From: Bacteroidales bacterium UBA4284
Lineage (GTDB): Bacteria; Bacteroidota; Bacteroidia; Bacteroidales; UBA932
DNA: 15,450 nt
Direction: 5' to 3'
NCBI GenBank assembly: GCA_002395925.1
Contig: DGVM01000011.1
Location: 1 to 15,450, forward strand
Shown here: positions 1 to 4,927 of the stretch, piece after piece
Numbering within the stretch: position 1 is the stretch's first letter
Layout of the letters: the number at the start of each line of letters is the position of its first letter
Position numbers and translations under genes: made by a program
Notes under the pieces: generated by a model
Database searches by the model: none
Told to the model about the DNA's origin: nothing
What the model saw: only the letters and a program-made list of their open reading frames with translations

Positions 1-12
1 AAGAATTACTGT

Positions 13-32
13 TTCTAAAATTGATTCTAAAA
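13..32. repeat. Short direct repeat TTCTAAAA x2 upstream of the first gene
   Basis: The octamer TTCTAAAA occurs at 13-20 and again at 25-32 with four bases between, a 12-base period, ending two bases before the ATG at 35. It could be a small operator or simply AT-rich leader sequence. Only 34 bases upstream of the gene are available, so the promoter cannot be judged. No Shine-Dalgarno sequence is seen, which is usual in Bacteroidota. Confidence 0.25.
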
Positions 33-34
33 CC

Positions 35-718
35 ATGCCCACAATAGAAGACTTTATCAAGGAACGTTTGCAATATCATTTGGGTAAGCTAAATGAGCTC
101 TTCCAAGAGAACGAGCTGGCCTATCTCAGCTCACATTGCAAAAACGAATTGCAGATTCGGGACAGGATTGCCTGGAAACTACACCAAGAAATCACCAAAG
201 ATTATGGAGACCTCTATGTTGTTCGCAGGGAGTGGGCTCCTGAAGAAAACAATAAGAGCAGAGTTGACCTGGCCATCTTAGAGATGACGGCAGACAAGAA
301 TAGTGTCAAGAAGGTTATTGCCTTGATTGAGTTTAAGGCTCATGCTATTTCCAGACCTGAACCGGCTTATTATGGTCTGGAATTCCAGAACGATGTTAAG
401 AAGATGCGTAAGTTTAGGTCCAAAGGCGGTATTTTCGCTGATGCTAATTTATACTTCATCTTCTTGGAAAGCGGGCAAAACAAAAAGGCAGTTCAATTTA
501 AATCCGTGTTGGGCCTTGCAAAGTACCAGACTCCAAATTGCAAAGACTGCCCAGATGCTCAAGATGAAGATTATCTACACGAAATAGAGTCTCATTGGCA
601 AGAATTCAAGAAACGCGAGCCTGGGATTGAAATCCATGCCCCCAAGGCGATTTACATCGGAGAAGCGTACGGATATAAGCAGTATATTTCTCCACTGCTG
701 ATTGGACCCCTGGAATAA
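35..718 (+). CDS. PD-(D/E)XK nuclease-fold protein, hypothetical
   Basis: This 227-residue protein has no signal peptide or membrane segment and is probably cytoplasmic. The middle carries the signature of the PD-(D/E)XK nuclease fold: an aspartate in RVDLAIL (D78), a hydrophobic strand and then E99-F-K101 (IEFKAH). Upstream, the helix around residues 38-53 (ELQIRDRIAWKLHQEI) could supply the conserved acidic residue of the first helix (E38). Family knowledge says such folds cut or bind nucleic acid and occur in restriction enzymes, repair proteins and many uncharacterised proteins. The specific substrate cannot be read here. It is the first gene of a three-gene plus-strand run, with 11 bases to the next start, and it is AT-richer than the operon on the other strand. 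A role in DNA defence or mobile-element biology is possible but unproven. The fold call rests on motif reading only. Confidence 0.72.
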   Translation: MPTIEDFIKERLQYHLGKLNELFQENELAYLSSHCKNELQIRDRIAWKLHQEITKDYGDLYVVRREWAPEENNKSRVDLAILEMTADKNSVKKVIALIEFKAHAISRPEPAYYGLEFQNDVKKMRKFRSKGGIFADANLYFIFLESGQNKKAVQFKSVLGLAKYQTPNCKDCPDAQDEDYLHEIESHWQEFKKREPGIEIHAPKAIYIGEAYGYKQYISPLLIGPLE

Positions 719-729
719 CGCTCATAGAT

Positions 730-981
730 ATGGCCGATAATCAAACACACCAGCCCGACTACGACGCCATCGCCCAGCAGGCCTATGAATGGCTCAAGAA
801 AAGGCGCGCCAAAGGTGAAATATCCACCTTTGAAGTGCTCATGAAGATCAATGGCTACAAGTGCATCTATGCTGCCGCATTCGACCGTTATGCCGTCAGC
901 CGTAAAACCCTCCTTCGGTACGCAGGCCGGAGGAACCGTACAGAAACTGTCAATACCATCCTGAAGGAGATTGAAAAATGA
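730..981 (+). CDS. Small basic helical protein, hypothetical
   Basis: I do not recognise this 83-residue protein. It is hydrophilic and looks all-helical, with an N-terminal segment rich in Asp/Gln and a basic region KKRRAK near residues 23-28. The C-terminal stretch of about residues 55-83 (AVSRKTLLRYAGRRNRTE) could be the second half of a helix-turn-helix, so DNA or RNA binding is a reasonable guess. It starts 11 bases after the nuclease-like gene. Its TGA (979-981) overlaps the ATG (978-980) of the next small gene, a typical translational-coupling arrangement. The spacing suggests all three genes work together, perhaps with this one as a regulator or partner of the nuclease-fold protein. 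No signal peptide, cysteines to bind metal, or transmembrane segment supports another role. Confidence 0.6.
   Translation: MADNQTHQPDYDAIAQQAYEWLKKRRAKGEISTFEVLMKINGYKCIYAAAFDRYAVSRKTLLRYAGRRNRTETVNTILKEIEK
964..969 (+). promoter_or_regulatory. Strong Shine-Dalgarno sequence AAGGAG
   Basis: AAGGAG lies at 964-969, inside the end of the 83-residue gene and eight bases before the ATG at 978. The other genes in this window have no clear Shine-Dalgarno sequence, so this ideal match at ideal spacing is the main reason to accept the 56-codon ORF that follows as a gene. Confidence 0.55.
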
Positions 982-1148
982 TACTGCCCGAAAGCCGAAA
1001 CCTCGAACCTTGTCCACGGGGCTTGGATGTGGACGGGAGGAAAGAAAGCACCAGATTCCAGTATGGTTTTTCAGATTTGTTTGGTAAAACAGAAAAAGTG
1101 CATATCTTTGCACCAACAAGAAAAGACCTGCGCAACATGAAGTCTTAA
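978..1148 (+). CDS. 56-residue protein, hypothetical (ATGA-coupled)
   Basis: This 56-codon ORF runs from ATG at 978 to TAA at 1146-1148. It overlaps the stop of the preceding gene in an ATGA and is preceded by AAGGAG at eight bases. I do not recognise the family. The protein is basic overall, begins MILPESRNLEP and contains PRGLDVDG near residues 14-21, an aromatic stretch FQYGFSDLFG and a C-terminal HIFAPTRKDLRNM. There is no signal peptide or transmembrane helix, so it should be cytoplasmic. It is the third gene of the plus-strand run with the nuclease-fold protein. Short coupled ORFs of this kind can be accessory or regulatory subunits, but function is unknown. It could still be a chance ORF, although overlap and ribosome-binding site together argue against that. 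Confidence 0.5.
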   Translation: MILPESRNLEPCPRGLDVDGRKESTRFQYGFSDLFGKTEKVHIFAPTRKDLRNMKS

Positions 1149-1152
1149 GTTC

Positions 1153-1195
1153 CTACTTGAGGGGTTAGTAGTGTTGGTGGAGCTTTTCTTTTTTT
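1153..1195 (+). terminator. Weak candidate terminator of the plus-strand cassette
   Basis: Just after the 56-residue ORF, CTACT (1153-1157) can pair with AGTAG (1167-1171), followed 12 bases later by a T-rich tract TTTTCTTTTTTT (1184-1195). The stem is short and not adjacent to the T tract, so this is only a weak match to an intrinsic terminator. The position, directly after the last plus-strand gene, is what makes it worth listing. Confidence 0.22.
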
Positions 1196-1273
1196 ATGCC
1201 TTCTTCTCCCGGAATTCCGCTGGAACAAACTTCCAACAACGAGCGGTTTTTTCCGTCCATACCCCACCAAACC

Positions 1274-1290
1274 GTCCACGCCCCGTGGAC
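1274..1290. repeat. Small perfect inverted repeat GTCCACG-CCC-CGTGGAC
   Basis: A perfect 7-bp inverted repeat with a 3-base spacer, followed at once by a second GTGGAC (1291-1296). GTCCAC/GTGGAC halves also occur at 1012-1017 and 1029-1034 in the upstream small ORF. There is no T tract next to it, so it is not an obvious terminator. Function unknown. Confidence 0.35.
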
Positions 1291-1529
1291 GTGGACACCG
1301 ACTTCATCCGCAAAGTCCAGGCAATCCATTTGCCGACAACAAGGAGACTGTCACTTCCGATACTGACAAGTTTCTTGCAGAGAAGAAGGACCTTCCAAAG
1401 ACCGCATATTACAAATGTTCATGCGGTAAAGTGTCGAAGCTGGAGACAGATTCGGCGAAGTGCCACTGTGGTCGAATCAAGGTAGTGAAGAAGGGCGTCG
1501 CCGTGAAAGCTGTTCAAGCCTGCCTCACA

Positions 1530-1612
1530 TTCAATTGCCTCGAATTCGAGGTGATTGAGAACACCGGGACCAGCTGGTCTCCTGACAGGCCGCCGAGCTC
1601 ACCTCGACGGCC
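1530..1612 (+). other. Cluster of three consecutive stem-loops
   Basis: Three hairpins follow one another. Hairpin 1 (1530-1559) is built around the perfect 14-base palindrome CCTCGAATTCGAGG (1538-1551). It extends outward by TG/TG and TCAAT/ATTGA to a 13-pair stem with an AATT loop. Hairpin 2 (1566-1581) has a 6-pair stem around GACCAGCTGGTC. Hairpin 3 (1588-1612) has GGCCG/CGGCC and CGAG/CTCG with one mismatch and a 5-base loop. In plus-strand RNA the imperfect positions in hairpins 1 and 2 are G-U pairs, which become A-C mismatches in minus-strand RNA, so structure is better on the plus strand. None has a T tract, so these are not classical intrinsic terminators, although they sit where both converging transcripts should end. 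Confidence 0.45.
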
Positions 1613-1654
1613 AAAGATATGGGGCAATACCTGAGTTGTCGACCGGAGAACTTA

Positions 1655-3757
1655 TTATTCCGTCTTGCGGAAGAATCCCACGGTGGATTTGACGGCGCGG
1701 GTGTTGGACGTCAGGTTGCCGCGGTCCCGTACGCTCATCTGCACCGATCCGCCTCCGTCGAGGTTCATCGCATAGTCACATCCCAGTCCCTTCATTATGA
1801 GGGCCATGCGGGTGAGGGTTACTCCTGAGGATACCACCGCAAGGTACATTTTGCCGCTTTCTGAATTGAATCCGATTGCGGTGCGGGGCCTCGACGAGCC
1901 GTAGATGTCGCCCGAGCGCGTACTCCAAAGTTCGTAGTTGGTGTAGTACACTCCTGTGTCGATGCGGTCTTCGCTGACGCATACCTTTCCGTCATACAGC
2001 AGCATAGGGCCGGTGGAAAGCGCTTCGGAAGGACTCCAGCTGCGCGCCGGACCGGGACCGGACGAGGCCGTGACCTGGGGATAGACGGCACTTCCAGCCG
2101 GAATGGGACGGTCGAAGAAATAAGGTTTGCCTCCTATGAGGGAGCACCAGTATGCCCCGGGCCTGCCGTCCGCATCGACTCCAAGGATGGCGCGTGTTAT
2201 AGGCTGCCAGGACGAATAGTCGTTACCGTAGCCGCGGCATGCGGAAATGCCGTCGTCCGACGAATTGTTGTATCTGAGTTCTCCTCCGGTATAAGCCAGT
2301 CCGAGGTTGCCCTGACTGCCGAAAATCTGCCCGTTCACCAGTACCAGCGCGCCGCTCGAAGACAGCTGGGAGGCCATGCTGATTGCGCTTGTGGTGCCCA
2401 TGCGGGCATTGTTCACCCCCAGCCTTACGGGGCTCGAAGAAGAGCAGTCGGCGACGGCGCAGAAGCCTTTGTAACTGTCGCCGGCGGTAAAGCTGAACAG
2501 CGAAACACCCGTCGCAGGGGAGTCTAATGCCGATTTGCTTATGCCGAGGCCTTCGGGCTGGGCAGGAAGGGTCAGCTGCTGCACAGGACTGTAAACGTAT
2601 CCTCCGGCGGAGCCGTCGTAGCAGTATGCCCGCAGATAGCAGGTCTGACCGGGACGCAGCGGAGCGTTGGGTACGCATTGCAGCAGCGTTGCCGTTCCGG
2701 TGGACGCGGGTACCGGTCCCGGCAGTTTGCCTTCCTTTCCGACGGCGCCGCAGGTGGGCTCAGGATTGGAATAGCTGAAGACCAGGCCGTGCTCGGTGTC
2801 CACGGAAGCAAGGCCGCTGATGGTATAATATACGACGAAGTTGTAGTAATTGGCCTGCGCGGAGCTGATACTCACGCTGACTGGGTCCGAAGAGGTTTCG
2901 TATCCTGTCTCAGACTTGTCGCGGTCGTCGTTCTGCACCCAGTTCTTCTCTATGAGGCGCACGTTGCCGCAGCGCTCCAGGACCAGAGGCTTGGACGAAG
3001 TGTAGCGGTTGTAATAATTAACTGAAGTATAGAAACTTACCCGGAAGCCGCGGCTGTAGTTTCCGGGATAGGCGACGGCATAGTACCGTTTCCCGAGAGT
3101 GCGCTCCGGTACGGTGACATCAACATAATTCCTGGCTCCGGGGGCGGCAGATACGCTCGGGCTTCCGTCGTTGTAGCTGATGGTCGCCGGGCCGCTCATG
3201 GGTACGCTTTCGTCGATGCTTTCTATGCGGACGCGGGTGATATAGTTTCCGGGGACCGTGAACGACAGCAATGCCCCTGCATTCTTGAAATGCAGCAGGC
3301 CGCCGGCGTCGACATCACCGGGGTTTATCCTGGCTATGGAGACATTCGCTCCCTGGGCGAAACTGTTCTCGACTCCGGTCTGAACGGTAGGAATCTGCGT
3401 GGAGATCGAGCCGGAGGCGCCTGTGAGACGGGCGTCGGAACTTGCGGGATACAGGGCATAAAGGCATTCGCCCGAAGTTGCAGGAACGAGGCCAGTGAAA
3501 GTGGCGATCGAGCCACCTGATTCGACTGACGATACGCCCAGCTGCGTACCAGCGACGCCCGCGGAAGTAAACAGGGTGATTTTGTCGGAGGTGCTCCAAA
3601 GGACTCCGTAGTCGCTGCTGAGGGAAGTCTTGGTCGCGTCTTCGCAGCAGGCTCTCAATGACATTTCCTCGAAGAGGGGCGGACAGGCTGTGCTGAGGGG
3701 AGTTTCTGCAGTGCAGGCGCACAGGAGCGCCGAAACTATAAATGCATATTGTCTCAT
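1655..3757 (-). CDS. Lipoprotein: fimbrillin-like domain fused to phosphodiester glycosidase (NAGPA) domain
   Basis: A 700-residue predicted outer-membrane lipoprotein; the signal peptide ends LCAC with C15 as the lipidated cysteine. Residues about 35-270 resemble the fimbrillin/Mfa-like family of Bacteroidales (TKTSLSS, GVLWSTSDKITLF, then ALYPAS). Residues about 288-400 look like an immunoglobulin or fibronectin III-like spacer. Residues about 440-700 are a phosphodiester glycosidase domain of the NAGPA family (PF09992, formerly DUF2233). It begins with VNNARMG and ALVLVNGQIF, has RPRTAIGF (R625) and ends with the hallmark AMNLDGGGS (D667). The family removes N-acetylglucosamine or similar sugars from phosphodiesters in its characterised members. 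It is the last gene of the operon, 13 bases after a 40-residue ORF. The mature protein has 16 cysteines, many for this family. The exact phosphodiester substrate is unknown. Confidence 0.85.
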   Translation of the reverse strand: MRQYAFIVSALLCACTAETPLSTACPPLFEEMSLRACCEDATKTSLSSDYGVLWSTSDKITLFTSAGVAGTQLGVSSVESGGSIATFTGLVPATSGECLYALYPASSDARLTGASGSISTQIPTVQTGVENSFAQGANVSIARINPGDVDAGGLLHFKNAGALLSFTVPGNYITRVRIESIDESVPMSGPATISYNDGSPSVSAAPGARNYVDVTVPERTLGKRYYAVAYPGNYSRGFRVSFYTSVNYYNRYTSSKPLVLERCGNVRLIEKNWVQNDDRDKSETGYETSSDPVSVSISSAQANYYNFVVYYTISGLASVDTEHGLVFSYSNPEPTCGAVGKEGKLPGPVPASTGTATLLQCVPNAPLRPGQTCYLRAYCYDGSAGGYVYSPVQQLTLPAQPEGLGISKSALDSPATGVSLFSFTAGDSYKGFCAVADCSSSSPVRLGVNNARMGTTSAISMASQLSSSGALVLVNGQIFGSQGNLGLAYTGGELRYNNSSDDGISACRGYGNDYSSWQPITRAILGVDADGRPGAYWCSLIGGKPYFFDRPIPAGSAVYPQVTASSGPGPARSWSPSEALSTGPMLLYDGKVCVSEDRIDTGVYYTNYELWSTRSGDIYGSSRPRTAIGFNSESGKMYLAVVSSGVTLTRMALIMKGLGCDYAMNLDGGGSVQMSVRDRGNLTSNTRAVKSTVGFFRKTE

Positions 3758-3770
3758 GGCTCTGCTGTTT

Positions 3771-3893
3771 CTAAAAACCCTGGTATTCGACGGGATCGGT
3801 AAAATCTTCTCCGGTCGGGCTGACTGCGAAGAGGCAGCCTGCGTCGATCCTGAACAGGCATGCTTCTGGGGCGATGTATTCTGATGATTCCAT
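3771..3893 (-). CDS. 40-residue peptide ORF of Bacteroidales short-peptide type
   Basis: ATG (3893) to TAG (3771-3773) encodes 40 residues beginning MESSEYIAPEACLF, with two cysteines (C12, C20), and ending in PVEYQGF. It starts eight bases after the regulator stop and ends 13 bases before the fimbrillin-like/NAGPA gene. The pattern of an aromatic-Pro-Glu opening (EYxxPE), a hydrophobic strand, a Ser/Gly turn (AVSPTGEDF) and an acidic, aromatic end resembles short proteins that I recall next to fimbrillin-like or surface lipoprotein genes in Bacteroidales. Their role is not established to my knowledge. There is no cleavable signal sequence. It may be a small accessory factor or peptide for the downstream lipoprotein, or a leader ORF that couples translation from the regulator gene to it. 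The tight spacing on both sides favours a real gene. Confidence 0.6.
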   Translation of the reverse strand: MESSEYIAPEACLFRIDAGCLFAVSPTGEDFTDPVEYQGF

Positions 3894-3901
3894 CGTGAAT
3901 G

Positions 3902-4927
3902 TCAAAATGTGTTTCTTCGTATCATGTGGAACGGACAGTGAATCTTCTCCGGGTGACGGTAAAGAATCATTTCGGCGGCCAGTTTCCCCATCAGTTTGAA
4001 GTCGGTGGAGACAGTGGTGAGCCCGCCGAGTATCAGTTCGTTCATGTCGTACTCGTTGTAGGAGATGATGCGGACGTCTGTGCCAACCTGCAGGGAGGCG
4101 TTGCCGATCTTATGGGCAAGTGCGACCAGTCCGGCGTCAAGTTGGGAGTTGAGGACCAGGAAGACGTCTCCGGCATGTATGTCGTCCGGGGCCGAGGTAA
4201 GAAATTCTGCCGGTATGCCGTTCTCTTTGGCGAAGCGCTCGATTCCCTTGTGGATGTGGCTTCCGTAGAGTGAGGTCGGCAGGGTAATGACGCGCAGTTT
4301 CCTGGCGTCCGCCCTTCCTTGAAGTCCTTCGCACAGACCGGTGTAGATGTCGTTCTCGAAATCCTGGTAAACGGCCCCGAAGTTCCCGGTGAAACCGGGC
4401 AGGAGGCGGTCCAGCATGATCAGCTTGCGGTTTGGTATCCTCGACAGCTGCCTTGCCGCCCTGGCCTGCGTAGTCTCGTCGAGCGGAAAGTGGGGCGTGA
4501 CTATGTAGTAGTCGAAATGGTCCAGGTTGCAATCCAGAAAGTATTCCAGCAGGTCGATGCTCTGGTTGTGGTTGAGTATGGTGATTTCTGCGGCATCGCC
4601 CAGCCGTTCCGCCAGGGCGTTGAAAAGTATCTGCTTGTAAACGGAGAATTTGTCGAATATGACCAGAACCTGGGGAGACACGTCGGTAGCCAGGTCGGCG
4701 GCATAGAAGCCTTTGCCGTGGTGGGGAGTCAGCAGACCCCGTTCCGTCAGGATGTTATATGCCTTCTTGACGGTCTCGCGGGAAATGCCCAGCGAGGCCG
4801 CAAGGTCGTTCATCGACGGCAGTATCTCTCCGGCCTTGAGCTCCCCTTCGCGGAGCGCCCTTTCGACAAGGCTGACCAATTGTTTGTAAATCGGTTCTTT
4901 ATCGGAAGCTGATAATTTGAATGTCAT
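3902..4927 (-). CDS. GntR-family transcription regulator with periplasmic-binding-protein-like effector domain
   Basis: A 341-residue cytoplasmic regulator. Residues 1-75 are a GntR winged helix (EPIYKQLVSLVERAL, then LPSMNDLAASLGISRETVKKAYNIL and the wing GLLTPHHGKGFY). Residues about 84-341 resemble the LacI/periplasmic sugar-binding fold (VLVIFDKFSVYKQ, IVTPHF, IMLDRLLPG, then VFLVLNSQLDAGL, IISYNEYDMNELILGGLTTVSTDF). Proteins of this build bind a sugar or sugar phosphate and switch operator binding. The start at 4927 is chosen because the upstream gene stops at 4924-4926, giving an ATGA overlap, and because the GntR domain begins there; 40 extra in-frame codons upstream to 5047 lie inside the preceding gene. 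Its place inside the operon implies autoregulation. The operator, probably upstream of susC, is outside this window. Confidence 0.9.
   Translation of the reverse strand: MTFKLSASDKEPIYKQLVSLVERALREGELKAGEILPSMNDLAASLGISRETVKKAYNILTERGLLTPHHGKGFYAADLATDVSPQVLVIFDKFSVYKQILFNALAERLGDAAEITILNHNQSIDLLEYFLDCNLDHFDYYIVTPHFPLDETTQARAARQLSRIPNRKLIMLDRLLPGFTGNFGAVYQDFENDIYTGLCEGLQGRADARKLRVITLPTSLYGSHIHKGIERFAKENGIPAEFLTSAPDDIHAGDVFLVLNSQLDAGLVALAHKIGNASLQVGTDVRIISYNEYDMNELILGGLTTVSTDFKLMGKLAAEMILYRHPEKIHCPFHMIRRNTF

Larger units (their letters stand above)
1161..1634 (+). pseudogene. Possible remnant of a zinc-ribbon protein gene
   Basis: One plus-strand frame is open from 1161 to the stop at 1632-1634. 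Its middle part looks protein-like: a charged Lys/Glu/Asp-rich stretch (about 1335-1400) followed by YKCSCGKVSK and, after 12 residues between cysteine pairs, KCHCGRIK. This is a C-x-C ... C-x-C pattern compatible with a small zinc ribbon. There is no ATG upstream in frame. The first part (from 1161) and the last part (Pro/Ser/Arg-rich, over the hairpin cluster) look non-coding. An overlapping frame has a more protein-like stretch (VDVDTDFIRKVQAI, about 1285-1326) just before, which would fit a frameshift near 1325. I read this as a decayed gene or a chance ORF; GTG at 1431 would be a poor start because it removes the first cysteine pair. Confidence 0.3.
1149..1654. other. Convergent intergenic region without a convincing intact gene
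   Basis: About 500 bases separate the ends of the plus-strand cassette and the minus-strand operon. I see no intact gene with a credible start. It contains a T-rich tract (1184-1195), a 7-bp stem with a 3-base loop (1274-1290), an open frame that may be a broken zinc-ribbon gene (1161-1634) and three consecutive stem-loops (1530-1612). Several overlapping short open frames exist, but none has a ribosome-binding site or a consistent protein-like composition over its length. Confidence 0.6.

Noticed and set aside
652..1119. A 155-codon minus-strand open frame opposite the plus-strand cassette
   Set aside because: It overlaps three better-supported genes on the other strand, and its product shows no domain or signal.
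1171..1485. A 104-codon plus-strand open frame in the intergenic region
   Set aside because: No ribosome-binding site, low-complexity Arg/Pro-rich product and overlap with another open frame. Only a short internal stretch looks protein-like, so I treat it as part of a possible remnant and not as a gene.
1588..1612. Third hairpin as an intrinsic terminator of the PUL
   Set aside because: No T tract follows on either strand (minus-strand continuation reads TGTCAGG), so it does not meet the usual form. Kept only as part of the hairpin cluster.
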